Shown: positions 10,545 through 21,339 of the stretch, piece after piece | How the letters are laid out: every line of letters begins with the position of its first letter | How positions within the stretch are numbered: the first letter of the stretch is position 1 | Assembly: GCA_031216915.1 (NCBI GenBank) | Contig: CM062289.1 | Location: 443,061,587 to 443,125,586, forward strand | DNA: 64,000 bases | Direction: 5' to 3' | From: Pictodentalium vernedei | Lineage: Eukaryota > Mollusca > Scaphopoda > Dentaliida > Dentaliidae | Translations under genes and position numbers: made by a program | Notes under the pieces: generated by a model | Databases searched by the model: none | What the model saw: only the letters and a program-made list of their open reading frames with translations | Told to the model about the DNA's origin: nothing

Positions 10545-11140
10545 AAAATGTTATCTGCTCCTGTCACATGAACAACGAGAATTGATGATCAACATGGGTG
10601 CAAAGTTTGAACAATAAAGCAAGTAAAATGTTGGAGTAGGCGACACAATAGTGTTTCAAGTACTGAAAGGGGGCATAACTCTGGAAAAACAAAACAGAGT
10701 TATCTGCTCTTGTCACATGCACGACGGCAATTGGTGATCAACATGTGTGTTGGAGTAGGCGACACAATAGTGTTTCAAGTACTGAAAGGGGGCATAACTC
10801 TGGAAAAACAAAACAGAGTTATCTTCTCTTGTCACATGCACAACGGCAATTGGTGATCAACATGTGTGCAAAGTTTGAACAATATAGCATGTAAAATCTT
10901 GAAGGAGAAGGCGACGCAATACTGTAATGTTTAAGTACAAAAATGGCATAACTCTGGAAATACAAAATGGAGTTACCTGCTCTTGTCACATGCACAACGG
11001 CAATTGGTGATCACCATGTGTGCAAAGTTTGAACAATATAGCATGTGAAATGTTGAAGGAGTAGGCGACACAATACTGTAATGTTTCAAGTACTAAAAGG
11101 GGGCATAACTCTGGAAATACAAAATGGAGTTACCTGCACT
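10545..11140 (+). repeat. Tandem units of about 155 bp (about 4.5 copies)
   Basis: GGCATAACTCTGG recurs at 10672, 10791, 10945 and 11102 (spacings 119, 154, 157). Each unit carries CTTGTCACATG, GTGATCAACATG and GGCGACACAATA. The second unit lacks about 35 bp. An upstream diverged unit starts near 10545. Confidence 0.88.
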
Positions 11141-11205
11141 TGTCACAAGAACAACAGGTGCAGGTAACTCCATTTTGTATTTCCATTTTGTATTTCCAGT
11201 TGGTG
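11113..11205. repeat. Inverted duplication at the end of the tandem array
   Basis: GGAAATACAAAATGGAGTTA (about 11113-11132) is followed by its inverse at about 11163-11185, and the inverse arm itself ends in a repeated TTTTGTATTTCC. The array thus ends in a foldback. Confidence 0.8.
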
Positions 11206-11281
11206 ATCAACATGTGTGCAAAGTTTGAACAATGTTGCATGTACACTTTTGGAGGAGTAGGCGACACAAAAATTGTTTACG

Positions 11282-11321
<40 letters not shown>

Positions 11322-11322
11322 G
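11282..11322 (+). repeat. (CAGA)n microsatellite
   Basis: About ten perfect ACAG tetramers. Confidence 0.95.
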
Positions 11323-11539
11323 GCGGACACCGCCATAATATAATACGTCCGTCAAAAAATGACGGGCGTATAAAAAGTGGGAAAATTAACATATTGGTAG
11401 ATTTTTGTTTGTATTTTCAATTATAAGCAGGACACACGTGAATTGGCCATGACGTTGGCCTCCAGCATGGATTCAAAATGAAAGCCAATATAAACAGTGA
11501 TGGAAAAAATCTCAACCTTTCGCAAACTTGTAGGATCAA

Positions 11540-12180
11540 TTTAAATTGCGATATGTTTTTATTACACGCCTGTTCTATGTAATACCCATCTGCAGCAAAA
11601 CTAAATGATGCGGAAAATGAAAATGTGTTCGGAAATCCTTGAAAGACTATTTTTAAATAGAAGAGAAATTTCACTGGAATCGTCTACAAATCGTGCACTG
11701 CACTTACCGTTTGAATCGCTTGCGATAGCTAAACATAGTAACACAGGTTCCCTCGCAAATTTAGTTGACGATTAAATGTGTTCTTTTTTTGAGAGTTCGT
11801 CCACTGAGTTCCAATGTGTTCTATGTGCCTACTGGCACATAGAACACATTGGAAGTCCGGGGACGAGTTGTCAAATGAATTGCTGAGTGTCTTAATAATT
11901 GCTTTTATAGATGCGAAGGTGTGTGATAAACACAGAACGACACACACGTGTGAATGGGTTAATCGATATGACACTTGTGCCATCGCGGAAGGATAAAACT
12001 CGAGGCCTGTATGTTTTGGGGGGTTTCTCTCAAAGGAAATCTCCTTCGAAGGATAGTTTTTTTTTAAATTTCTTGTACAATACTTCGACAGTTCATTTAT
12101 GTTATTAGCGTCTATGGGAACATGGAATCCAAAACATTTCCCAGTTGAGCATGGCACTGTATCTTATGCATATTCGAGCA
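11540..12180. repeat. Dispersed repeat with hairpin core, copy 1
   Basis: Parallels 28860-29425: both share a CACGCCTGTTCTATG-like start, the hairpin (here 11800-11865, arms CCAATGTGTTCTATGTGCC), and an ACAGAACGACAC...GTTAATCGATATG block followed by GTGCCATCG.GGAAGGATAAA. Probably a non-autonomous transposon; ends not defined. Confidence 0.7.
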
Positions 12181-13054
12181 CCTTCGAAACAAACTTTCCT
12201 CACGCCCATAAGAGGGTTGTCTATTAATTGTTGCAGCTCAAAACCAACAACACACCCTTGGCAACATTAAAAGTATGTGCGATTTTACCTCATGTAAAAC
12301 TTGATAGTGCGAGATCTTTGCGTTATGTATTATTAGTTATACAGGTATTTGGTAGGGTCTACAGCATCGTGTTCCCTCTTAGAATGTTACTTATCTTTCG
12401 CTGTAGGCGGAGAGTACATAAACTTTAGACAGTGTGCTTGGAACTGTGTATCCAACCAGAAACCTTCGTAAAGAATTTGTCATACTGGAAATATGGAGAG
12501 CCATCACAATCGCTGTAACACAAATAGCATTTCAAAACGTTGTGAGAGCCGTGATCTTATAATTTTATCTTCCAGCGGAAACTAATCGAGTACCAGATTG
12601 TGTCCTGCATTTTGTCCCAGATATATTTACAAAATCCTTAGCTGCAGAGTTGTTAATTTTGTCTAAGATGCACTAATTTTGGTCTGTATGATTTGCAAAT
12701 CTGTTCATGTTTGCAGAAGACGTTCTGTAAACATACAGAAGTCTCTACCCGTAACTGTGTTATTTTTGTCTAAGATGGCACTAATTTTGATCTGTATGGT
12801 TTGTTAATCTGTTCATGTTTGTAGAGGACGTTACCTTTCAAAGCATACGTAACTGTCTTTCAGGCGCGGTCGTCCTCTTTGTACAATTTTCAAGAGGGAT
12901 TTATCTCCTTCGGCAACGTAGAACGTTGCTTGCTTTTATTTGGCTCGGCAAAACCCCAAAAATAGCTGTTATACAGTATCATAAAATTCAATAACATGAA
13001 GGGATTTGAAACTTGAGATGTATTCCGAAAATTAAACAAAACAAATTGTTTCTG
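12181..13054. other. No gene; local imperfect duplication
   Basis: A TTTTGTCTAAGATG-containing block at about 12656-12730 recurs at about 12762-12835 (period about 107 bp), with shared TCTGTATG and CTGTTCATGTTTG motifs. No gene. Confidence 0.65.
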
Positions 13055-13149
13055 CACTCTAAAATCGGTTGGGTTAAACATTAATCTGGGTTGAGTGAAT
13101 ATGATCCCAATTGGGTTCATATTCACTCAAACCAGTTGATTTGGGTTGT
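13055..13149. mobile_element. ACTCTAAAA-family foldback, truncated
   Basis: Left end CACTCTAAAATCGGTTGGG and internal arms GAGTGAATATGA / TCATATTCACTC match 5649-5777. The right terminal TAGAGTG end is missing. Confidence 0.75.
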
Positions 13150-13594
13150 ATATTGAAGGAGGTTATTCTTTCTTATATTCGCCGAAACCGGTCTTTTTCA
13201 TTGTAGCATGCAGAGAGAAAAATTACAGGAAGAATTACCATTTGTAAGCAAGAGAGAACTGTCGATAAATCAGGACTAAACATGCAATCATACAATATCC
13301 TTATCCTGATGGTGAATTCTTATATCCGGTCAGTGAGGAAGACTTATTAAAGTTAAAGGAAGGAGAATAGTCGGTTGATTTGACAATTACCTCAGCTCCA
13401 TGAGTTCTCGTGCTTTGATTTCCTCAGACCTCTAATAGCATTCTTCCGCCAGTGAGAATATTACTATTTATAGAAGGACTGCGGATATTTTTTAAGGTAC
13501 GACTGACTGTATTGAACACACAATTCTGTCGTGAACTCAAAAATCTAACTAAATAGTCGTCATCGACATTGTTCATATGACATTTGTTACCGTG
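13150..13594. other. No gene seen
   Basis: AT-rich; no supported feature. Confidence 0.5.
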
Positions 13595-14340
13595 ATTTGT
13601 CATATGACTCGTCCAATTTGTTCACTTTAAAACATTTGATATTTTGTTTTCATATTAATCAGTGATAAATAAAGCCTTCCGTCGATTTCATTGGTCAATT
13701 TCAAAACTAAACAATTTGATTGGCCGAACAAAATACAACTGGGCCATATTTTCATAATTTGCATAACAGGGGTTGAAAGACTTCATTGGTCAATTTCAAA
13801 TATGGACAGTTTGATTGGCTGAACAAAATACAACTGGGTCACATTTGCATAATTTGAGTAGGGAGAATTTACGTCATCTGTCCCATTTAGGTTGGGTTAT
13901 ATTGCATTAACTCTTTACCTAACATAACGACCAAAACCGGCCAGTGCTATATACGAACAATTTTCATTTGTTTTGCTTCCAAAACATAGGTTATGACCCC
14001 TCATTGGAACGAGCGCATCGCGCTCGTTCCAATGAGGGGTCATAACCAATGTTTTGGAAGCAAAAAATGAAAATTTATAGTTACATGATGATGTTTTTTT
14101 CCAAGTGTCGTCTGCAACACACGTTTGGTAAAGGGTTAAAAAGTCATACTAAGTCGTTAATTTGTGAATATGTGTGTCATATGATAAATAGAATATGAAA
14201 TGAGTGTTTTTTCTCATATGATATTTATGAAACTCGTCCGGATTTTCCGTTTGGGGCTCGCCAGAGGCTCGCCCAAACGGAAAATTCTTAGACTCGTTTC
14301 ATAAATATCATATGAGAAAAACACTCATTTCATATCCTCT
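13595..14340 (-). mobile_element. Composite repeat, copy 1 (opposite orientation to the other two)
   Basis: Shares with 16345-17033 and 60941-62067 the ordered blocks: a foldback (14200-14340) with arms ATATTTATGAAAC..CGT and its inverse; a TTAA-family foldback; paired CAATTTGATTGGC / TTGACCAATGAAA motifs; and the end CATATGACTCG. The foldback centre GGGGCTCGCCAGAGGCTCGCC is GC-rich. It may be a non-autonomous DNA transposon, or a MITE cluster that moved as a unit. Confidence 0.75.
13907..14139. mobile_element. TTAA-family foldback MITE
   Basis: TTAA at 13907-13910 and 14136-14139; ends CTCTTTACCTAAC and TTTGGTAAAGGG. Core palindrome CATTGGAACGAGCGC and inverse (about 14005-14035), extended by GGTTATGACCCCT and CCAAAACATAGG arms. 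Confidence 0.85.
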
Positions 14341-14342
14341 AT

Positions 14343-14401
<59 letters not shown>

Positions 14402-14733
14402 TTTGGGTTTAATGAAACTTTCGACAACCAGGGTCCCCTCATGCTGGACAGTTTTACGGGTGGAGGAAGCCGGAGTACCCGGAGAGAACCATCGAACAAC
14501 TATCAGACTCGCCAACATACTACTTTCGCACAAGCAAGGTTAGCATTGGTTGAAGATAAGTGTACCATCCACGTGCAGTACGCCCTAGAACACAGCGCCA
14601 CTGTGCCCCCACGTGGTCAACTGGGATTACGTCTCTTGCCCAAGAACACAACGCAGTTACACCTGGCGGGAATCGAAGAGTGGGCCTTTCGGTTTGAAGT
14701 CCAATGCCCTAACCACTGAGCCATCGCGCTCCA
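14341..14733 (-). mobile_element. SINE with a second tRNA-like head and tail type 2
   Basis: Minus strand: GGAGCGCGATGGCTCAGTGG (A box), then a B-box-like TTCGATTCCC, then the shared body and a tail resembling tail 2 (CATGAGGGGACCCTGGTTGT). The head differs from the tRNA-Cys-like head of the other copies. A run of about 15 TTTA units occurs at 14341-14403. No clean target duplication found. It abuts the end of the composite repeat at 14340. Confidence 0.82.
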
Positions 14734-15059
14734 TGTTGCCGTGAGAGTAAACATAAATGATGATCGGGATTACATGTAACTTGTAGGGTTTTTTCGGATA
14801 CATTTTCCCAGATTCAAAAGAGAGCCAAATAGGCAATAATTTAAAGCCATGTTCGTCCAATTATATCTGTGGTGAGCGCGAAGCGAGAGCTCACTTTTTC
14901 TTCTGTTGCCCTCTTTATTTAAACATTGGAAATAACACGCTTAAACGCATCCCGAAAACGGTTGACGCTGATGGTCTTCTTTTCGGGGGGTAGCCTGTTC
15001 AGTTCTCAGATACAAGAACAGATCTTCAAAACCGCCCAAAAGTAATTGATGACACCGGA
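14734..15059. other. No gene seen
   Basis: A GTGAGCGCGAAGCGAGAGCTCAC inverted stretch lies at about 14872-14894. No gene. Confidence 0.5.
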
Positions 15060-15287
15060 GATTTCATTGACGCTTTCACCAACGAATCGATCACATCCGC
15101 CTGCGAAATTCATAAATTAAGCAGTTGAAAAAAAACATTGTTAACAAAACCATATCATGTGACCCCTCACTGGAACGAGCTCGTTCCAATGAGAGGTTAC
15201 ATAATATGGTTTTGTTGATACTTTTGAAAATTTTGAAAAAAACATACAATAATTAAAATAAGAAATTTTGATATCCTGCGTGTTGGG
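15060..15287. mobile_element. TTAA-family foldback, right end disrupted by a hAT MITE
   Basis: Follows the ACGAATCG..CACATCCGCC subfamily seen at 47.2 and 50.7 kb, with core CTGGAACGAGCTCGTTCCA. The right terminus GCGTGTTGGGTA runs directly into the hAT element at 15288, so the hAT is younger. Confidence 0.75.
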
Positions 15288-15813
15288 TAGGGCTGTCACG
15301 ATTTTTTAATTTGGGAATCGATTAATCGTCGCAAATAATAGATAGTAATCGATTAATCGTACCTAGATGACCCTCACTCTCCCTTTCTTTGAAGCCGTTA
15401 AAAATGAAGCTGAAGTCAGCTGTCCTACCTCAAGTAAACAACGAAGACGATCCTCTTTTGCATACATTCAAAGCTTTGATGTTCTGAACCTTTGAACCGT
15501 CAGTGTAATAATCAAGACCGGTCGTCAGTTGCGAACTTTGCAACTGCCGACCGGTCTTGATTATTACACTGACGGTTCAAAAGTTCAGAACATCAAAGCT
15601 TTGAACGCACCTAAGAGGCAAATGCTTCTAATGGCTTCTTGAGGTTTAACGTCGACGTTCGTGACCTTTTTCCTTCAGAAACAATAGTTTTTTTTTAATT
15701 ATTAAACGTCTGAAACGGGGTAAAATTTACCGATTCTTCGACAACGAAAAATACTAATCGATTTCGGCGTGAACGATCGACAATCGATTATTCGATTAGT
15801 CGTGATAGCCCTA
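15288..15813. mobile_element. hAT-like hairpin MITE, copy 1
   Basis: Ends TAGGGCTGTCACGAT and GTCGTGATAGCCCTA. Inside is a long foldback (about 15465-15605) with arms around GTGTAATAATCAAGACCGGT. Flanking 8-mers GTGTTGGG and GTGGTGAT match at only five positions, so the duplication has decayed or been lost. Sister copies at 49679 and 62726 have perfect 8-bp duplications. Confidence 0.88.
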
Positions 15814-16344
15814 GTGGTGATAACCCAGCCAGTTTAAAAAACACCTACTCCCCCGTCGTTCACAATTGGGCATCGCGCGGCACGTCGCAGAGACCTAGGG
15901 CTTCCAACCGTGCCTTGTGGAAGCGCCTCGGCGTCCCAGGGCAGTCAACTGGATCATCGGGATTCTATGAGGCCGCGCGGCGGTGCGGTATGGTGTCCTC
16001 TTGTGGGGATTGTCTGTCCAGTCTGATCCCCTTTCTATCTTTCTTTTCCGTTTCTCTCTTCTTTCCCTCTTATTGTTCAACGGTCTAGTAATGTGCAGTA
16101 CATACCACAACGATGAGGTACTTCACAAGAAAAAGTGCGGTGGTTTAAACAGAGCAGTGATTGGTCCTTCATTTGCAGTCTGTGAATTAAACACCAACTG
16201 CTGTAGCAACAGTAGTACCCAGTATTACCGTGCTCACTCTTAAAAATATTGCTAACAATTTTATAAAGCTTTACCATGGGTGCTAGTATTTCGACACAAG
16301 GCCTACCAGGTTACAATGTACCATATACAGGTGTGAACATACAC
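15814..16344. other. No gene seen
   Basis: Contains a slightly GC-richer stretch at 15860-16000 (CGCGCGGCACGTCGCAG) and a C/T-rich stretch at about 16030-16075. The open frames here show nothing recognisable. Confidence 0.5.
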
Positions 16345-17033
16345 AGAGGATATGGAATGAGAGTTTTTCTCATATAATATTTATGAAACGAGTCTAAGAG
16401 CCCAAACGGAAATTCGGACGAGTTTCATAAATATTATGAGAAAAACACTCATTTCATATTCTATTTATCATATGACACACACACGCACAAATTAGCCACT
16501 TAGTTTGACTTTTTAACCCATCACCTAACTTGAGTTGCAGACGGCACTTGGAAAAAACATTCTCGTATAACTAAAAATTGTCATTTTTTGCTTCCAAAAC
16601 ATAGGTTATGACCCCTCATTGGAACGAGCTCGTTACAATGAGGGGTCATTATCTATGTTTTGGAAGCAAAAAGTGAAAATATAAAAAAAAAATGAATGGC
16701 GTTTTTCTTGTAGGTAAAAGATTAATACAATATAACCCACCCTAAATAGGACAGATAACGTAAATTCTCCCTATTGAAATTATGTAAATGTGACCCAGTT
16801 GTATTTTGTTTAGCCAATCAAATTGTCCAGTTTTGAAATTGGCAAACGAAAGCTCCCAACTCTAATTATGCAAATTATGAATGAGGCCCAGTTGTATTTT
16901 GTTCAGCCAATCAAATTGTCTAGTTTTGAAATTGACCAATGAAATTGACGGAAGGCTTTATTTATCACTGATTAATATGAAAACAAAATATCAAATGTTT
17001 TAAAGTAACAAAACGGACGAGTCATATGATAAA
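16345..17033 (+). mobile_element. Composite repeat, copy 2
   Basis: Starts AGAGGATATGGAATGAG and ends GAGTCATATGATAAA, matching 60941-62067 block for block. It lacks the SINE present there at 61360, so it preserves the empty site TTTCTTGTAGGTA (about 16704-16716). The foldback loop is shorter than in the other copies. Confidence 0.8.
16513..16725. mobile_element. TTAA-bounded foldback inside composite repeat copy 2
   Basis: TTAA at 16513-16516 and 16722-16725 with ends CCCATCACCTAAC and GTAGGTAAAAGA. Core GGAACGAGCTCGTTACAATG is one base off a perfect palindrome. Confidence 0.75.
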
Positions 17034-17249
17034 ATGTCATATCATAAAGAGACTTGGTTTCATTTCTCATCTATAATATTTATGTGTTCAGTGTGTAATT
17101 TTGTAGGCAACTTACATTAGCTATTAGACTGCCGCTGGGTGTATATTCCAATGTGTGTTTTGTTTTCTCGTTTGCATTTGTTTTTGCATGTATTCGAAAG
17201 CGCGGAAATAAAATATTATTTAAACTAAAAGAGAACCAGGAAAGTGTAA
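17034..17249. other. No gene seen
   Basis: Short AT-rich interval between repeats; a further ATAATATTTATG motif at about 17085 echoes the composite repeat. Confidence 0.4.
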
Positions 17250-17316
17250 CATGTCGTCGCCTGAGTGCTAGAATGTTCCGGGACATAGAACATTCTAGCA
17301 TTCAGGCGACGATGTG
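17250..17316. repeat. Hairpin, GTCGCCTGAGTGCTAG family
   Basis: Arms CGTCGCCTGAGTGCTAGAAT and inverse, centre about 17283. A close relative with near-perfect arms is at 44545-44612. Confidence 0.85.
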
Positions 17317-18124
17317 GCGTCAAACATGTAAAAAGGCTCAGACAAACGATAGGGTCAGATCAGCAGTTCCACAGAAATGTCAAACCTGCGTGCACTTGGT
17401 TTGTGTGATGGTTCGATAAATCGCCCCTATCTGAGCTACATAGATGGTGAAGCAAACAAACACAATTTCCAGAAATTAGCTTCTACTTAGAAAAAGGGAG
17501 ACAATACTTTCCTGGGAGGAACAGGCCCAAATGTTCGAAATAACTAATATTAGAATAGAAACAATTAGAGTTGCCGAAGCGCTGTTGTTTGTTCAAACAG
17601 TCTGTGTAAAGTTATTTTCCACCCACAGTAACGCTTTGCTATGAAAATAAATGGATGAATGACAAGCATCGATGAAAAGAATAGAAGATTTATCGCATTA
17701 GTTTCTTTAAGTTTACTAAAAGCCCTGTAGATTTACAGTCTGCGGGGTAATTTGTTTCAACTTCGGAGACTTCCACAATGTTATGAATGTTCTGCATAGG
17801 GAAAGCGAAAAACCATTGAAACACCCCCAGTGAGGTTTCCACCTATAGTAACTCTCAAATCCTAAAGAAAACCATACGAAACTCAAGCATACTTTCGATT
17901 AATGAAATTGAAAGCAAAACCCCGAGGTTTATCCTTAAGGCTTTTGTCACCAAGCTAATCAGCTGGAGATTCTGATATTTCATCTCCATCCAGCTTTACA
18001 CGGGTAAATTTTCTAAAAAAAAAGAAGACCCTTCGTAGAAAAAAAGATATTTTATATTCTGAAGCTCCCGATGTTCCAATAAGAGTAAAATCCTCGCCCT
18101 CTGATTGGATGAGAGCTGGCGTAG
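17317..18124. other. No gene seen
   Basis: AT-rich unique-looking sequence. Confidence 0.5.
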
Positions 18125-18880
18125 TTTCTTATATGTTTACGGCTCCAGTTGCAAATGTTACCGTCTGACGACACAACGCGAAATATTTGAAAGGACGTTG
18201 CCCGTTTCGAAACTGTTTTATCAACAGAGTGACTAGAAAGCCGCTTCGTTTTTCTGGATTTTAAAAGTGTAGCAGACGGTGTTTCGGGTGAAGTGTTGTT
18301 TAAATTACAAACCGATCTACGAATTGAACTAAGGAGGAATGAGTTTATCTGATTACTTATTCACTTCTGTAGTGAGGTGCACGAGAGGTTTATTTACTAA
18401 ACTTGAGAACGTTAAAAGTTGACTTGAACAAGGCAACTTTTAACGATTTCAAGTTCCGTAAATACGCCTCTCGTGTTTCACCATGTAGATTTTGGGCTGT
18501 GGGTAGAGTCGTATTGGAACATATACGTTGTGATAAATTGACGGTAACATGGTCTGGGGTTTGCGGCTTTTCATTTGAACATAAAGCCCGAGCCGCAAAT
18601 TTATTTATTTATTGTTGTTTAAGGTCACATACTTCTGCACAATGGCTATCATGACCACAACATGGAGATAAAGTCAAGGTCAGTCAATCGTTATACCCAC
18701 GTTGCCTATTTTAGAGGACTCGCACCCGAAGCATTAGTGACTGGGTCCTATTTTACCAGTGAAACAGAGCTTGTTTACTACAGTAAACAAGCACTGCTTC
18801 ACTTCCCGGGGTTCCCACGGGGGCCCGAGCCGCAAACCTCAGACCATGTTACTGTCAATTCATCACAATAACTTATAATG
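18125..18880 (+). repeat. Foldback-containing repeat, copy 1, interrupted by a SINE
   Basis: Parallels 18935-19491: TATGTTTACGGCTC, CAAATGTTACCGTCTGACG, a hairpin (about 18388-18476, core CGTTAAAAGTTG..CAACTTTTAACG), ATATACGTTGTGATAAATTGACGGTAACATGG and the end TCAATTCATCACAATAACTT. The two copies lie in direct tandem about 50 bp apart. A SINE (18600-18822) splits copy 1. Confidence 0.85.
18600..18822 (-). mobile_element. SINE with non-tRNA head (head 3) and tail type 1
   Basis: Minus strand begins CCCCGTGGGAACCCCGGGAA, then a small hairpin (GCTTGTTTACTGTAGTAAAC), and ends in tail 1 (TAGCCATTGTGCAGAAGTAT) plus (AATA)n. There is no A/B box and none of the shared SINE body. Perfect 14-bp target duplications GCCCGAGCCGCAAA lie at 18586-18599 and 18823-18836. 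Copy 2 of the host repeat has the empty site near 19440. Relatives: 32397-32612 and 36760-36988. Confidence 0.9.
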
Positions 18881-18934
18881 TTCCAATAACACTAAACCCC
18901 TCCTCCTTTGTTTTGGACTAGAGCTCGCTTAGTA

Positions 18935-19491
18935 TATTCTATGTTTACGGCTCAAGTGGCAAATGTTACCGTCTGACGTCACAACGCGCAATGTGTCAAA
19001 TGACGTCACCCGGTTCGTAATTGCTTCATCAACGAAGTGCCTAGCAAGCAGCTTCATTTTTCTGGATTTTTCACATGTGCAACAAAATGGTGTTCCGGAT
19101 AAATTGATGCTTAATTTACGAACCAACGATTTGAACTAAGATAGAATGAGTTTATCTGGTTTATTGGTTATTTAGCCAGTGCCGTCGTGGGTACACGAGA
19201 GGTTTATTCACTGAACCTGTCATCGTTAAAAGTTGCCTTGCAGAAGGCAACTTTTAACGATCACAGGTTTAGTAAATAAACCTCTAGTGTTTCACAATGT
19301 AAGTTTAGGGCTATGGGCAGTGTCTTATTGGAACATATACGTTATTGTGATGAGCTGACGGTAACATGGTCTGAGGTTTGCGGCTCGGAGCGTATGTTCA
19401 ACCTCGACGCTTCGCGTCTCATTTGAACATAAACCCCGAGCCGCAAACCTCAGACCACATTACTGTCAATTCATCACAATAACTTATAATG
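18935..19491 (+). repeat. Foldback-containing repeat, copy 2, uninterrupted
   Basis: Contains a hairpin at about 19196-19290 (arms with ATCGTTAAAAGTTGCCTT) and a second inverted pair GAGGTTTGCGGCTCGG / CCGAGCCGCAAACCTC at 19374-19451. Copy 1 matches throughout apart from the SINE. Confidence 0.85.
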
Positions 19492-20241
19492 TAGTTCAGA
19501 TAAGAATCTCAACGAAACTCTACAGCAGTGTAATACGGATCATTGTCTATTCATTCATAACAATGAGCAAGAAAGGTTAAATGGTGCTCTGGTATAGCGT
19601 CAAATATTTTATTATTGAACAGCGGTATTTCAAAATGTGGAAGCAAACATGTACATACAACGAAAATAATGTAGTGCATTCCACTGTAAGCGTACAAGTG
19701 ATCGTCTCAACAGAACGAACAAAACTGCATACAGATTTTCAGAATAGCCAGAAAGGTACAAATGTCTGTCCATTCAAAAAAATAGGAGAGAGAGAGTGGG
19801 AGGAGACGGGGCGACATAGATGAAATGTAAAACAAGGTAATGTGTTTTCATCATAAGCTTCCTTCAGAAATTAAAAAAAAATGCTCCTGAAAGGTCACTT
19901 ATCTCGCTGATTACCATTTGAAAATATACGAACACTTTAATAGGATGTATATTTGACTGTACATAAAGTTTCACCTGGAACTTAATAGGACATTTTGGTC
20001 CATACATCAATGACAAAAAAAAACAAAAAACAAGTTTAGTCGCTCTGAAAACAATGCTCAAATAATTTGAAAACAACTGAGAAAACCCCAAGTTCCCATT
20101 TGGAGAGTTTCCAAATTAGCTCAGTCTTCACTTACCCTACACGGTACATGTATACTCGTTATCAAGCTGTTTTCATTTAATGTGAAATAAAATAGTGTGC
20201 ATACTTTTTGTGACCTGTTGGCAGTCGGTTACAAAAATGTT
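19492..20241. other. No gene seen
   Basis: AT-rich; no supported feature. Confidence 0.5.
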
Positions 20242-20249
20242 CTACTGCT

Positions 20250-20815
20250 TAGAGCTGTAGGTTTTTAAATTTCTTGTTCGGTTTCGGTTTTGGTTTATAA
20301 GGTGGAGTAAAACCTCGGTTCGGTTCGGTTTTCAGTTTGTTCATGAGGCCAAATAAAATTCAATAAAACTCATTCTCATGTCCGGAGTTATAACTGAATG
20401 GCAGTGAAATTGAGTGAAACTCGATGAATGCCCGAAATAAGCTATAATACATAAAGAATCAGGAAGGCCAATATAATAATTACCTAAATATACAGAACTT
20501 TTATTGTGCTTGGCCATTTTTCGAGGTCTGACACCTACACGCAACTTGAGGAAAGCTGCAAACACAACTAAACTGAAATGTCGGAAATTCACAGAATGTA
20601 GCCTTCCCAGAGTAGAGAGAGTACCCAGACACTGCCATTGACAGTGTCTGGGTACTCTCACTACTCTGGGATGGCTACATTCTGTGAATTTCTGCAGCAA
20701 GACAGTATTTAATAAAAAACGAAAAACCTTAGATTACGGGATGTCGACGGTTTCGGTTTCGGTTTTAAAAAAAAACTAAAAACCTCGGTTCGGTTTCGGT
20801 TAACCTACAGCTCTA
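20250..20815. mobile_element. hAT-like hairpin MITE, TAGAGCTGTAGG family
   Basis: 14-bp terminal inverted repeats TAGAGCTGTAGGTT / AACCTACAGCTCTA are flanked by 8-mers CTACTGCT (20242-20249) and CTACTGAT (20816-20823), 7 of 8 matching. Subterminal GGTTCGGTTTCGG repeats occur at both ends. The centre is a long hairpin (about 20587-20693) with arms CACAGAATGTAGCC and GAGTACCCAGACACTG. No transposase. Confidence 0.85.
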
Positions 20816-20823
20816 CTACTGAT

Positions 20824-21339
20824 CAGATTTTAATATATAGAAAATACTATTCTAAACAATACAATGGTAAAAGTTTTCTAGTTTTGGCTCCAGGTTAGAT
20901 AAGGAAGCTACGGGACGGTAAAATTTGTTTTCAGATGACATTATTGAGTTAGGAAACAACGACAAGGCCTCGCCCTGATCTCTGTAAAATTTGGCCAGAC
21001 CTGTCTACACGGGCTCCAAGCACAGAGTGAAGGCGTTATACAAAATTAAAAAATACTCTGTACGTGGCCGTTGATTCGGTTCAAACCTAGTTTACTGTGT
21101 GGGTCTTGTAAATTCCACTTTAAACTGAAGAATACTTGAAGATTTTATTTCCCTCTTGCACCAAAATCGAACAATAAATATAGAGCTTCCTGCACAGTTA
21201 CGATGGTTTGGCAAAGCGTACAATCAAAACAAGATAGTCCGCAATGGTGTTGATATTTCGAAGGTTTCGATAAATGTAGGATATTACAACAGTCAGTTGA
21301 CCTAGAATGTCGGATTCGCTTAGTCGACGAGACCAGATC
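20824..21339. other. No gene seen
   Basis: No supported feature. Confidence 0.5.

Larger units (their letters stand above)
10140..11375. mobile_element. Non-autonomous element with internal tandem repeats
   Basis: Subterminal inverted repeats ATACGCCCGTCA (10187-10198) and TGACGGGCGTAT (about 11360-11371) bracket a run of units of about 155 bp and a (CAGA)n tract. A poly-C run is at about 10266-10280. This layout is common in non-autonomous invertebrate repeats. Exact ends and superfamily not determined; no coding. Confidence 0.6.
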
